64,000 nt of DNA from assembly GCF_013255915.1 (NCBI RefSeq), contig NZ_CP053896.1, forward strand, positions 3,968,001-4,032,000. The letters are read 5' to 3'. The translations under genes were made by a program, and so were the position numbers. The stretch is from Providencia rettgeri. Lineage in GTDB: Bacteria; Pseudomonadota; Gammaproteobacteria; Enterobacterales; Enterobacteriaceae. The notes beneath the pieces are model-generated. The model was not told the origin of the DNA. It worked only from the letters and a program-made list of their open reading frames with translations, and made no database searches. Shown in pieces: positions 18,050-27,282 of this stretch; the first letter of the stretch is position 1, and each line of letters starts with the position of its first letter.

Positions 18050-18846
18050 AAATTCATCAATATGAAGTGGGTTACTGCACACATCCAGGCTGTGTGGCTT
18101 TAAAAGGTGCTAGTTTTAAATCCTGTAAATTCCCAGCAAGAGCATGGCTGATTGAAGATGAACACCAGCGTTGGCTATTTGATACGGGTTATGCCACCCA
18201 TTTTTATGATCACACGCGCCATGGCATTATGCGGTTATATCGAACTGTTACCCCAGTGTATTTCGAAAGCAAAGACGCCCTTGTCAATCAATTGGCTAAT
18301 CATGGCTTAAAACCTAATGATATCAATGGTGTGATTTTGTCCCATTTTCATGGTGACCATATCGCTGGGCTACGTGACTTCCCTGACATCCCCATTATTT
18401 GCTCAGGAGATGGCTGGGCTAAAACACGCCCTTTAACAGGGTTTGCTGCATTGAAAAATGCCTTTGTCAGTGGTCTTCTACCAGAAGACTTTGAACAACG
18501 TACTGTATTTTATGAAGGTTTCCCAAAGGTGGCGTTACCGAATGAATTACAAGTTTTGGGCGAAGGCTATGCGGTAAATCAACAGAAGACGTTATTCATT
18601 GTGCCGCTTCCTGGGCATGCTGCAGGGCATATTGGTTTGTGTGTACTAACTGACTCAGGCTGGATATTGCTCGCAGGTGACGCAGCATGGTCTCCCACTA
18701 ATTACCGTGAATTGCGCGGCCCTATGGCCATTGCCAATATCATCATGGATGATAAGCAGGCTTATTACGAAACACTCAATAAATTACATGAAATTGATAA
18801 ACGCAATGTGGTTATCCAACTGTGCCACGAAGGGGATTTATTGTGA
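18043..18846 (+). CDS. Metallo-beta-lactamase-fold hydrolase (lactonase-like)
   Basis: 267 residues. The dinuclear zinc motif HFHGDH (His101, His103, Asp105, His106) is present, with later ligands in PLPGHAAGH, LLAGDAAW and the distal His of LCHEGD. This layout is that of AiiA-type lactonases and related thioester or ester hydrolases. Start ATG 18043 has AGGAG five bases upstream and overlaps the SDR stop by 7 nt. In this operon it may hydrolyse an acyl thioester, ester or lactone intermediate, occupying the place OleB has in ole clusters. Substrate unknown. Confidence 0.85.
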   Translation: MLKIHQYEVGYCTHPGCVALKGASFKSCKFPARAWLIEDEHQRWLFDTGYATHFYDHTRHGIMRLYRTVTPVYFESKDALVNQLANHGLKPNDINGVILSHFHGDHIAGLRDFPDIPIICSGDGWAKTRPLTGFAALKNAFVSGLLPEDFEQRTVFYEGFPKVALPNELQVLGEGYAVNQQKTLFIVPLPGHAAGHIGLCVLTDSGWILLAGDAAWSPTNYRELRGPMAIANIIMDDKQAYYETLNKLHEIDKRNVVIQLCHEGDLL

Positions 18847-20120
18847 TCCTCTCGATGCTTTGGCATTACTGGCACGCTCGTCATTTGACGTTTCGCAACC
18901 GTGACGAGCTAGAAGCTTATCAACAAAAACGTTTGGCACATTTTAAGCGCAAAGTGCTATCGAAAAGCCCTTACTTTCAGCGATATATCAATCAGCCATT
19001 ATCTAATTTTCCCATTATGAATAAACAAGTCATGATGGATAATTTTGATGAGATGAATACCGCCGGGCTTTCTAGCCAAAAACTTCTAGAATGTGCACAA
19101 AAAAGTGAGCAATCTCGGGATTTTGCCCCTAAAGTAGGGCGCTACAGTGTCGGGTTGTCCTCTGGAACCTCAGGCCGTCGAGGCCTTTTCGTTGTTAGCC
19201 CAGAAGAACAAAATGTTTGGTCTGGCAGCATGTTAGCTAAAATGCTACCTAAAAGTCTGTTTAGTGGTGAACGTGTTGCTCTATTTTTACGTGCTAATAA
19301 TAACCTGTATGAAAGTGTCAATAACCGTTGGATTTCACTGCGTTTTTATGACCTTTTTGCAGATTTTGACCTGCAACTCGCTGCACTTGAACAATATCAA
19401 CCATCAATTATTGTTGCGCCAGCCCAAGTGCTATGCGCGATAGCTGACGCCATTAACCAACAGAAACTTCAACTAAATGTGCAGAAAGTCATTTCCGTGG
19501 CTGAAGTATTAGAACCCCATGATAAACAAAAATTACAGGATTGCTTCCCCAATGTTGGAGAGGTCTACCAAGCAACGGAAGGTTTTTTAGGCTGTACTTG
19601 TTCTCATGGTACTTTACACTTAAATGAAGCGTTTGTGCATATTGAGCCTAATTGGCTTGATAATAACCGTTTTTCGCCGATTATTACGGATTTTACCCGT
19701 AAAACACAGCCTATCGTTCGTTATCAACTGGATGATGTGTTAGTGGTGAAAAAAAACACCTGCCCATGTGGCTCCCCTGAAATGGCGATAGAACGCATTG
19801 AGGGTCGTTGTGATGATTTACTGCAACTTCCAGGCTATAACGGCAAAATGGTGACGATTTTTGCAGATCCCTGTGCGCGGGTTATTGTGAATCACTTACC
19901 TGTTACTGCTGATTTCCGCTTAACACAGCAAGGCAACTCATTACATTTACAGGCTGAATGCTCTCCCATGGAGTTATCCCATTGCCAGCAACAGCTAGCA
20001 AGTTACTTTGCAAGCCAACACGTTGATATTACGCAATTAGATTGGCAATTATCATCAGCCGCTATTACGCAAGCACTCTCGGTTAAAAAGCGACGTATAA
20101 CCCGTAAGGAAGTAAAATGA
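18843..20120 (+). CDS. F390-synthetase/PaaK-like adenylate-forming enzyme
   Basis: 425 residues from GTG 18843, which overlaps the previous stop (GTGA) and has AGGGG seven bases upstream. The ATP-binding loop SSGTSG is at residues 106-111, followed by YQATEGFLG, PIVRYQLDD, a CPCGSP element and ERIEGRCDD, as in phenylacetate-CoA ligase and coenzyme F390 synthetase relatives. The organism would not use F420, so F390 synthesis is excluded by context. It more likely adenylates a carboxylic acid, forming an acyl-AMP for thioester, ester or lactone formation. Confidence 0.85.
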   Translation: MILSMLWHYWHARHLTFRNRDELEAYQQKRLAHFKRKVLSKSPYFQRYINQPLSNFPIMNKQVMMDNFDEMNTAGLSSQKLLECAQKSEQSRDFAPKVGRYSVGLSSGTSGRRGLFVVSPEEQNVWSGSMLAKMLPKSLFSGERVALFLRANNNLYESVNNRWISLRFYDLFADFDLQLAALEQYQPSIIVAPAQVLCAIADAINQQKLQLNVQKVISVAEVLEPHDKQKLQDCFPNVGEVYQATEGFLGCTCSHGTLHLNEAFVHIEPNWLDNNRFSPIITDFTRKTQPIVRYQLDDVLVVKKNTCPCGSPEMAIERIEGRCDDLLQLPGYNGKMVTIFADPCARVIVNHLPVTADFRLTQQGNSLHLQAECSPMELSHCQQQLASYFASQHVDITQLDWQLSSAAITQALSVKKRRITRKEVK

Positions 20121-20731
20121 ACAACAGGGAATTATTCACTCGCTTTATTTATTGCCTACTCGGCTGGGGAACCGTAGGTATTGTTTACCAATATACCGGG
20201 CAAGTGACTGGGCAAGCTCATATTTTACTCCCTAGTGAACTAGATAATGCCGTCCCATTTTCCCCCGATGCCATCTGGCTTTACCTCTCCTTTTTTCTGT
20301 TTATCCCACTTGGGTATTTTCTCTGTCCCCTAAGAAAAGCGCGCCCACTTATGTATGCCATGCAACTCTGTGCGCTGGTTTCTGGAGCTGTTTATTTGTG
20401 CTACCCCACGACTATGCTATACCACGATTACGACTTATCAACCTTATCCGGACTGGCTTTATCTGCTTTAATGAATATTGATAGCCCACAAAATTTACTA
20501 CCTTCTCTACATGTCTCATTGACTCTCGTCGTACTGAATGCATTATGGTCAACACAACAAAAATTTCGCACGGTTCTAGCCGTAATTTGGGCCCTTGCTA
20601 TTTGTGCTTCTGTATTGGTGTTAAAACGCCATTTATTTATTGATGTGGTCACTGGCGCACTCACCGCTTGTGGGGCATTAGTGATTGTTCACACTGCGAA
20701 GTTTGTCTTAAAGAGAAACACTAATGAATGA
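20117..20731 (+). CDS. PAP2-superfamily membrane phosphatase/transferase
   Basis: 204-residue integral membrane protein with about five to six hydrophobic segments. Motifs are LRKARPL (C1-like), LPSLHVSLT (C2, PSLH variant) and KRHLFIDVVTG (C3, RHxxxD). The PSLH variant is the one seen in inositol-phosphoceramide and sphingomyelin synthase-type PAP2 proteins, so a lipid head-group phosphatase or transferase is plausible. The ATG overlaps the previous stop (ATGA) with AAGGAAG upstream; it overlaps the hydroxylase gene by 8 nt. Confidence 0.8.
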   Translation: MNNRELFTRFIYCLLGWGTVGIVYQYTGQVTGQAHILLPSELDNAVPFSPDAIWLYLSFFLFIPLGYFLCPLRKARPLMYAMQLCALVSGAVYLCYPTTMLYHDYDLSTLSGLALSALMNIDSPQNLLPSLHVSLTLVVLNALWSTQQKFRTVLAVIWALAICASVLVLKRHLFIDVVTGALTACGALVIVHTAKFVLKRNTNE

Positions 20732-21848
20732 ATTAACCTTTCCGATTGTTTTCATGTTAGCGGTTGTGGTCGCAGAAGGTTTGGTGATAGCCAAAACACA
20801 AAAAGGAACCGTTAGCTGGCAAGAATTGGTGTTCAACCTGAACTCTGGCCATATTATGCTGTGGCTGTTTAGAGGGTTAGAGATTTTTTGTTACGGCTTT
20901 GTCGTGACCCACTACTCATTCAATCTCGTTGAAAACTGGCCAACCGCACTGGTGTGGGTGTTTACGATTTTTGCTTGGGACTTTGGCTTTTACTGGCTAC
21001 ACCGTTTACACCATACTTACCGTGTTTTATGGGCCGTTCATGTGGTACATCACCAAGGGGAGCACTATAACCTATCATTAGGCGTGCGTAATTCGTGGTA
21101 TTCATCACTCACATCAATCCCATTCTTTATGTTGCTGGCATTAATGGGGATCCCTTTAGAAGTGTTTATCACCGTTTCAATATTGCACTATACCATTCAA
21201 TTTTTTAACCACAGTGCGCTGATCCCGCGTTTGGGTTGGTTGGAAAAATTCATGGTAACACCACAGCACCACCGAGTTCACCATGTGAAAGAAGGGCACT
21301 ATTCCAACCGTAATTTTGGCGGCAGTTTTATTTTTTGGGACAAACTGTTTGGTACGTTTTCCAAATTACCTGAAACGGAACACCATTTTGGCATCAAAGG
21401 GGCTCCCGCTTCTGAAAACCCATTTATTGATAGTAATTTGCCTTTTTGGCGTATCATTAAACGTCGCAGTCAACCCAAGGAAAAAACCGTCCCCTTATTT
21501 CGCGTGAACCAAATCGCATTAGTAATGGGAACACTTCTCCTATTTAGCCTAGTTATTGGTTATGTCTATATTTATGGCTATGGTTATCAGGGAACGACTC
21601 AACAGCAAGTGATTTTATTTATCTTATTAGCCTTAGGTACCGTAGCACTATCAGGTATTTCAGATGGCCGTAAAATTGGCCTAATGAGCTGGTTTTTCAT
21701 CGCTTGCTTACTATTAATTTGCATTTTATTTATTTGGCAATGGACAACGCCATTTTGGGTTATTTTTACCACGGCTCTGTGGCTGCATAGTTTATTAATG
21801 TTACTTGGTATCGGCCGAAAACCCATACAGGTGCGTGATGTCGCCTGA
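20724..21848 (+). CDS. Sterol desaturase/fatty acid hydroxylase family protein
   Basis: 374-residue membrane di-iron oxidase. Histidine clusters are HRLHH, HVVHH and HHRVHH plus HYSNRNFGG. It has about four N-terminal membrane spans and an unusual C-terminal extension with about four more hydrophobic segments (from about residue 250) beyond the catalytic core. Members hydroxylate or desaturate acyl chains or cleave ether lipids; with its neighbours it probably hydroxylates the acyl product. Overlaps genes on both sides. Confidence 0.87.
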   Translation: MNELTFPIVFMLAVVVAEGLVIAKTQKGTVSWQELVFNLNSGHIMLWLFRGLEIFCYGFVVTHYSFNLVENWPTALVWVFTIFAWDFGFYWLHRLHHTYRVLWAVHVVHHQGEHYNLSLGVRNSWYSSLTSIPFFMLLALMGIPLEVFITVSILHYTIQFFNHSALIPRLGWLEKFMVTPQHHRVHHVKEGHYSNRNFGGSFIFWDKLFGTFSKLPETEHHFGIKGAPASENPFIDSNLPFWRIIKRRSQPKEKTVPLFRVNQIALVMGTLLLFSLVIGYVYIYGYGYQGTTQQQVILFILLALGTVALSGISDGRKIGLMSWFFIACLLLICILFIWQWTTPFWVIFTTALWLHSLLMLLGIGRKPIQVRDVA

Positions 21849-22941
21849 GCCGCTAAGGCCGTTAGGCTACCAACACCGCCATGATCAAGCGTTCCAAAAA
21901 GCGTTGAACAAGGCCGCTAAACACTATTTACAACAGCGTGCAGATCACCGGTTCGCTGACTTACGCTTTTATTTAAAAAGCTTGGTTTTAATCTTGTGCT
22001 GCCTAGGCAGTTACGGCATAGCGCTATGTGTTAACGCGTCTTGGGCTTTTTTTATTTTTTATCCCCTGTTTATCTGTTTCGCATTATTATTGGCAATTAA
22101 TTTAGTTCATGATGCTTCCCATAATGCGATTTTCAAACAGGCCAAAGCCAATTATTGGCTCAATTTTTGGGTCACTATTCCGTTGGGTTTAGACCCTGAA
22201 TGTTGGCGAGTCAGGCATATTATTTTTCACCATGCTCACACCAACATTCGTCATTATGATTTAGATATCGAAGAAAATTTCGTCTTACGTCAAACGCCTT
22301 ATCAGCGCTGGTACCCGTTTATGCGAGCTCAGCATCTGTATTGGCCATTAATTGCCGCAATGACTTTCCCTGCATTGATTTGGTTCTTTGATTGGATGGA
22401 TAGATTTCATTTGACGCGCGTCGCCCCGCATATGCGCCATCAAGGCCGTCGTGGTATTGGGGCATTTTTATTGGCTAAGTTACTACATTTGATTGTTGCA
22501 ATAGTCATACCTGCGTTTGTTATCACTGATATCAGTTTAGGTACCTTGCTACTCACTTACTTATTTAGCCAAATGCTTGCCTCCCTCGTATTTGTTGTAT
22601 TAATACTTGGCACCCATTGGGCGAAAGCAACTTTTTATACGCCCCCCAAAGAAAGCAATATGCCGCATGGTTTTTATACTCATACTTTTTCAACCACTTA
22701 TGATTGGCAAACTACACCTCGTTGGTTAACTTATTGGTTAGGTGGATTAAACTTACATCTTACACACCATTTATTTCCGAATTGGAACCACCGCCATTAC
22801 CCTGCACTTGCTAAGATCATTGAGCAAACCGCCGAACAGTTTTCGATGGATTATCATTGTATTAGCGCAAAAGAATTGTTTGTTTACCAACAACAATTTT
22901 TAAAAGAGATGGGAACGGGCAAGCAAGCGGATGAGCACTGA
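21838..22941 (+). CDS. Membrane fatty acid desaturase
   Basis: 367 residues, last gene of the lipid operon. The three histidine boxes are present: HDASHN, then HHAHTN, and finally HLTHHLFP (plus HRHYP). Paired membrane segments lie between them, as in acyl-lipid and CrtR-type desaturases. I start it at ATG 21838, 11 bases before the previous stop; an in-frame TTG at 21805 is less likely. A second oxygen-dependent enzyme next to the hydroxylase suggests a multiply modified acyl chain. Confidence 0.87.
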   Translation: MSPEPLRPLGYQHRHDQAFQKALNKAAKHYLQQRADHRFADLRFYLKSLVLILCCLGSYGIALCVNASWAFFIFYPLFICFALLLAINLVHDASHNAIFKQAKANYWLNFWVTIPLGLDPECWRVRHIIFHHAHTNIRHYDLDIEENFVLRQTPYQRWYPFMRAQHLYWPLIAAMTFPALIWFFDWMDRFHLTRVAPHMRHQGRRGIGAFLLAKLLHLIVAIVIPAFVITDISLGTLLLTYLFSQMLASLVFVVLILGTHWAKATFYTPPKESNMPHGFYTHTFSTTYDWQTTPRWLTYWLGGLNLHLTHHLFPNWNHRHYPALAKIIEQTAEQFSMDYHCISAKELFVYQQQFLKEMGTGKQADEH

Positions 22942-22959
22942 GCCAAACAACCCAGTGCT
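22934..22959. terminator. Hairpin at the end of the lipid operon
   Basis: Arms AGCACTG / CAGTGCT surround a 12-nt loop; the left arm overlaps the desaturase stop codon. The T run is poor, so it is a weak terminator between two convergent genes. Confidence 0.5.
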
Positions 22960-22975
22960 TACTTCGCTATATTGA

Positions 22976-24295
22976 TTATCTGTCGATAATAATATTTTGA
23001 TTTATGACGCTTTTTTCACTATTACCTACCATCTGAGCAAATTTCTCTAATGGGTCAGTCCGAAAAGCATACAAACGTTTGAGCGCAAAAGGGTTATCCC
23101 CCAATTTAACTTTTCCTTGAATGGTCGTGACGGCAAGATGTAGCCCCGCATCTTTAGCCGCATCCATCGCTGATTGGTTATAACCACCAAATGGATATGC
23201 AAGGTAACGCTGCTCAGGTTCGAAACGGCTTAGAATTCTCATCGACCGTTTGAAATCCAACATGATCGTATGTTCTTTCCGGCTAAATAAAATGGGTGAA
23301 TTATGGTTATCTAAACGATGTAAAAAGTGAGTATGAGATTGGATATTAAAAACGTCTCGGCTATCTTTTATCTCTTGTTTATTCATAAATTGTAAGTCAT
23401 GCGCTGACCATTTTTGTGGCTGTGTTTTAATCCGCGAAGAAATAATAAATAGCGTCGCCTGCTGGCGGTTATGCCTTAAAATCGGTAATGCATAGCGATA
23501 AACTGATTTTAAACCATCATCAAATGTCAGCACGACTGCTTTACCTGGTAAGTTAGCAGATTTATTCAGATAATCTTCCACATCGGCAAGCGAAAGCGTT
23601 TGGTAACCCGCCTGTTTTAAATAATTCATTTGTTCACGAAATGCTTCCACGGATGTCGTCGTTGACGTGTCACGAAAATGCTTATTTTCACTGTCTTTGA
23701 GAATATGGTGATAAGTTAAAATTGGAATGCCTTTATCTAATGCTACATCATCTAAACGCACATAGCCCAGCCTATCCCCTAGGCGAATGGTTAGCCAAGC
23801 AGTCTTTTCTCCTGCTTTATCCGTTTTAATCATCCGCGCTAACACAGGGTAGCGCAGGTTTTCCCATAAAGAGGCAATTTGCTTACTATTACTCTGAGTT
23901 GAGTTATATACCGCTGTTTTTTGGTGCGTGACCAAATAATCATAAATGGGATTTTGTAAATCATTTAGCCTATCCACTTCAGGTACATAACGCGGTTTTT
24001 GGTTAGAAAACGATACTGTTTTTACAAAGGCATACCCATTGCCAAACTGCATTGCACAATAATCCCCCGAAGGAGAATAGGCATAAAAACCGTGTTCTGC
24101 ATTGAGTTCTGCGACGGCTCGCATTTCTCCAGCAATCATCGCAAAAATAATTTCAGGCTGTTTTGTTTGCACTAGCTTTGGTGGGATGTCTGCCAACTGC
24201 CAATCGTCAGTGTTGTTGACGGTCTCAGAAGCCAAAGATTGGGGAAGATAATTCGTAAATAAAATACAAAGCAATAAAAGAAATCGTTTAGACAT
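22976..24295 (-). CDS. Secreted polysaccharide deacetylase family protein
   Basis: 439 residues with a signal peptide (residues about 1-22, ending SLASE). A poorly recognised N-terminal part (about 25-185; some SH3-like strand pattern) precedes the NodB-type CE4 deacetylase domain. That domain carries LTYHHIL, the TFDDG motif with metal Asp pair, the SHTHFLH metal histidines and the LAYPFGGYN element. It should remove N-acetyl groups from a periplasmic or surface polysaccharide (PgaB-like domain). It converges on the lipid operon and has no obvious glycan partners here. Confidence 0.85.
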   Translation of the reverse strand: MSKRFLLLLCILFTNYLPQSLASETVNNTDDWQLADIPPKLVQTKQPEIIFAMIAGEMRAVAELNAEHGFYAYSPSGDYCAMQFGNGYAFVKTVSFSNQKPRYVPEVDRLNDLQNPIYDYLVTHQKTAVYNSTQSNSKQIASLWENLRYPVLARMIKTDKAGEKTAWLTIRLGDRLGYVRLDDVALDKGIPILTYHHILKDSENKHFRDTSTTTSVEAFREQMNYLKQAGYQTLSLADVEDYLNKSANLPGKAVVLTFDDGLKSVYRYALPILRHNRQQATLFIISSRIKTQPQKWSAHDLQFMNKQEIKDSRDVFNIQSHTHFLHRLDNHNSPILFSRKEHTIMLDFKRSMRILSRFEPEQRYLAYPFGGYNQSAMDAAKDAGLHLAVTTIQGKVKLGDNPFALKRLYAFRTDPLEKFAQMVGNSEKSVINQNIIIDR

Positions 24296-24410
24296 GTTTT
24301 ATCCACTATAAAGCTGGGTTTCCACCATTATTCTAAACCCACTCTAGATTGAACCCCATACCCTGATAAAAATTTTTATTGTTCCCTGCTTCCCACTATT
24401 TTCACCTATT

Positions 24411-24428
24411 AAGCTGTTATACCAATTT
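24411..24428. promoter_or_regulatory. ExuR/UxuR-like operator upstream of the sugar-acid dehydratase
   Basis: AAGCTGTTATACCAATTT matches the right half (TATACCAATTT) of the hexuronate regulator box AAATTGGTATACCAATTT, as I recall that consensus. It lies 161 bases before the dehydratase start, and a matching left-half site precedes uxaA. Confidence 0.5.
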
Positions 24429-24588
24429 TAAAGATACGCCATAATCTATCATACAAAATAAAGAGATCTAGCTCATATTTATCAGTAAAAAGCGCCATAC
24501 AGGCACAATCTGTAAATCATTTGACAGTTTAATCCACTTCCCACTGTTAGATTGGCATTCAACCACCTTACAACACCTGGGAACAACA

Positions 24589-25701
24589 ATGAAAATAAAA
24601 GAAATTAGTACTTTTATCATGCACGTACCTGTCACTAATGACCTAATTGGTGACTCAACTCACAGCATTACCCATTGGGGGATGCCGGGTGTCATGATCA
24701 AAACAGAATGTGGATTAGTCGGTTATGGCCACACAGGGACACATGCCGACATCACCACTGACCGTTTAATCACCACTATTATTGAAGATGTTTTCGGCCC
24801 AATGTTACTCGGCGAAGACCCAACAGAAGTGCGCTATTTACATCGAAAACTCACTCGCAGCTCAACCAATATCTGGGTAGGTCGTGGTGGTTTGATGCAA
24901 ATGGCGATTTCTGCCATCGATATCGCCCTTTGGGACCTTAAAGCTAAAGCCGCGGATCAGCCGCTATGGCAACTGTTTGGCGGTTCAAAACACAATAAAG
25001 TTAACGCCTATAACACCGACTGCGGTTGGTTAGTGCGTAGCCAAGAAGACTTAGTCGATGATTGTAAAAAAATGATCTTCGAAGAAGGCTTCAAAGCAAT
25101 AAAAATGAAAATTGGTAAACCAGATCCACGCGAAGATCTACAACGTATTGAAGCTGTTCGTAACGCAATTGGCGACGATATCGACCTAATGGTCGATGCA
25201 AACGGTAAATGGGATATCAGTATTGCCAAGCAATATGGCCACCGTTTAAATGATTTCAATATTAAGTGGTTTGAAGAACCATTATGGCATGATGATGTCG
25301 CCAGCCATAAACAGCTTGCCGCTTATATGGATACACCTATCGCATTAGGTGAATTACTTTATCACAATGATTCATTCAAGGAATTTGTCTTGGCGGGTGC
25401 CGTTGATTACTTACAACCTGATGCAACACGCTGTGGCGGTTTAACGGCGGTATGGGAAATTGCTGACTTAGGTATGGCCTTTAATTTACCCGTGACACCA
25501 CACCATGGCGATATGATGCAGGCACAATTGCATCTGGTAATGGCACATCCCGCTTGTTCTTTACTGGAATTTATTCCCTGGACACTGGATTGCTTTGTTG
25601 ACCCAGTCGAAGTCATTGATGGTGTTTATACCACACCAACCGCGCCTGGGGCAGGTACGACGTTAAAACCTGAAGCATTAGCCAAATTTAACGTGAAATA
25701 A
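24589..25701 (+). CDS. Enolase-superfamily sugar-acid dehydratase (mandelate racemase subgroup)
   Basis: 370-residue enzyme that should dehydrate an aldonic or aldaric acid to a 2-keto-3-deoxy acid. The barrel carries the KxK base motif (Lys172/Lys174 in IKMKIG), metal ligands Asp203 (MVDANG), Glu229 (WFEEP) and Glu255 (ALGE), the Asp278 partner and the His in TPHHGD (305/306). Length differs from RhmD (about 400), so L-rhamnonate is not assumed. An ExuR-like box upstream and an MFS transporter downstream place it in hexuronate or sugar-acid use; exact substrate unknown. Confidence 0.87.
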   Translation: MKIKEISTFIMHVPVTNDLIGDSTHSITHWGMPGVMIKTECGLVGYGHTGTHADITTDRLITTIIEDVFGPMLLGEDPTEVRYLHRKLTRSSTNIWVGRGGLMQMAISAIDIALWDLKAKAADQPLWQLFGGSKHNKVNAYNTDCGWLVRSQEDLVDDCKKMIFEEGFKAIKMKIGKPDPREDLQRIEAVRNAIGDDIDLMVDANGKWDISIAKQYGHRLNDFNIKWFEEPLWHDDVASHKQLAAYMDTPIALGELLYHNDSFKEFVLAGAVDYLQPDATRCGGLTAVWEIADLGMAFNLPVTPHHGDMMQAQLHLVMAHPACSLLEFIPWTLDCFVDPVEVIDGVYTTPTAPGAGTTLKPEALAKFNVK

Positions 25702-25707
25702 TGATCA

Positions 25708-25751
25708 TTCCCTTTTTCAATATTTCATTTCTAACAACATGAAAAAGGGAA
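25708..25751 (+). terminator. Long hairpin between dehydratase and transporter genes
   Basis: A 12-bp perfect stem (TTCCCTTTTTCA / TGAAAAAGGGAA) with a 20-nt loop starts six bases after the dehydratase stop. There is no T tract after it; it may partly terminate or stabilise the mRNA. Confidence 0.5.
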
Positions 25752-25950
25752 ATTAATAACAAGAATTATTCATTTTAAATTACTTATTTATACTCTGAAT
25801 AATTCATGGTGCAATCAACAACACTGCAACTTGAAGTATGACGAGTACATTAGCTCTATACTCTACTCTGCTGGTTATTCAGCGGCGGGCTAAACACATA
25901 ATAAAAATGAATAGATAACATTACTATCTTACAAAAAACTGGGGTGAACC

Positions 25951-27261
25951 ATGTCCACCAATACGGATCATTTATCATCGGCTACCAGCAAAGCAATACG
26001 AAAAATAATACCTATGGTGGTATTAATGTTCATATTGGCTTATTTAGACCGTTCAAATATTGGTTTTGCAAAACAAGAGTTTCAATTAACAACTGGGTTA
26101 AGTGACGCTGCATACGCATTTGGCGCAGGGATCTTTTTTATCGGCTACGCACTATTTGAAGTGCCAAGTAATATTCTGTTGTACCGCATTGGCGCTCGGG
26201 TATGGTTATCACGCATTATGGTCACATGGGGGCTAGTCTCTGCCGCCATGATGTTTGCTCATGATGAAACCACCTTTATTGTGCTGCGTTTCTTACTTGG
26301 TGTCAGTGAAGCTGGCTTCTTTCCGGGGGTTATTCTGTATTTAACCTTCTGGTTCCCACAAAATATCCGAGCACGGGTGACAGGCTACTTCTTATTTGGG
26401 GCACCACTGGCGTTTATCATTGGCGGCCCATTATCTGGCTCATTATTGTCGTTAGAAGGAACTTCATTTGCCTTCGGTTTATACGGCTGGCAGTTAATGT
26501 TTGTCGTAGAAGGTTTATTAGCGTCTATTGTCGGGATTTGGGTGTTCTTTTACCTTGATGACCGCCCTGAAAAAGCCAAATGGCTGACAGCTGAGGAAAA
26601 AAGTGCACTTTCCGCTAAATTAGCCTTGGAAGAAGATGCCAAAGCAGGCCATAGCCCGAAAGGCGCCTTGAGAGCATTATTAGATATGCGCGTTCTCTAC
26701 CTGTGTCTGATTTGGTTTACCGTTCAAGTATGTGGCTATGGGATTTATTTCTTCTTACCAACCCAAATCGGTACGTTGTTGGGCAGTAAAGTCGGCATAC
26801 TTGTAGGCTTTGTTACCGCCATTCCACCACTGTGTGCGGCCATTGCAGTTTACTATGTACCACGTATTTCGGAGCGATTAAAAGAACGTCGTAAAGTTGC
26901 TGCCATTACCTTTATGTTAGGTGCTGCGGGAATTGCGGTTTCTGGTTTATTCGATAGCATTCCCGTCATTGCGATTATTGCCCTATGTGTGGCAGCGGCT
27001 GGTCACTTGGCGATGCAGCCTCTGTATTGGAGCTTCCCATCTGCATACTTAGGCGGCACCGCAGCTGCATCGGGTATTGCTTTGATTAACTCAGTGGGTA
27101 ACTTAGGTGGTTTTGTGGCACCAAACTTACGAGTTTGGGCTGAAACTACCTTTGAATCTGCCCGTGCAGGACTCTATTTTATCGCATTGGTCGCCTTTAT
27201 CGGTGGTCTGTTGATTCTGACATTAAAAAGATTAGGTATTGAAAAACGATTTGAAGATTAA
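25951..27261 (+). CDS. MFS anion:cation symporter (sugar-acid transporter, RhmT-like)
   Basis: 436-residue inner-membrane transporter with about 12 hydrophobic segments. The N-terminal AYLDRSNIGFAK signature and the LGVSEAGFFPGVILYLTFWFP stretch are typical of the ACS family, which includes GudP, GarP and RhmT. It resembles E. coli RhmT more than ExuT. ATG 25951 has GGGGTGA just upstream. It probably imports the acid processed by the dehydratase before it; 249 bases separate them, so it may have its own promoter. Confidence 0.88.
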   Translation: MSTNTDHLSSATSKAIRKIIPMVVLMFILAYLDRSNIGFAKQEFQLTTGLSDAAYAFGAGIFFIGYALFEVPSNILLYRIGARVWLSRIMVTWGLVSAAMMFAHDETTFIVLRFLLGVSEAGFFPGVILYLTFWFPQNIRARVTGYFLFGAPLAFIIGGPLSGSLLSLEGTSFAFGLYGWQLMFVVEGLLASIVGIWVFFYLDDRPEKAKWLTAEEKSALSAKLALEEDAKAGHSPKGALRALLDMRVLYLCLIWFTVQVCGYGIYFFLPTQIGTLLGSKVGILVGFVTAIPPLCAAIAVYYVPRISERLKERRKVAAITFMLGAAGIAVSGLFDSIPVIAIIALCVAAAGHLAMQPLYWSFPSAYLGGTAAASGIALINSVGNLGGFVAPNLRVWAETTFESARAGLYFIALVAFIGGLLILTLKRLGIEKRFED

Positions 27262-27282
27262 TTAATTATCTTTTAAATCCCT

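Noticed and set aside
18843-20120. True coenzyme F390 synthetase
   Set aside because: F420-dependent metabolism is not expected in this group and the operon is lipid-related.
16047-22941. A canonical oleABCD cluster
   Set aside because: No alpha/beta-hydrolase OleB and no OleC-type ligase; only the condensing and SDR enzymes are comparable.
24589-25701. L-rhamnonate dehydratase RhmD
   Set aside because: Too short and without RhmD-like N terminus; only the neighbouring transporter looks RhmT-like.
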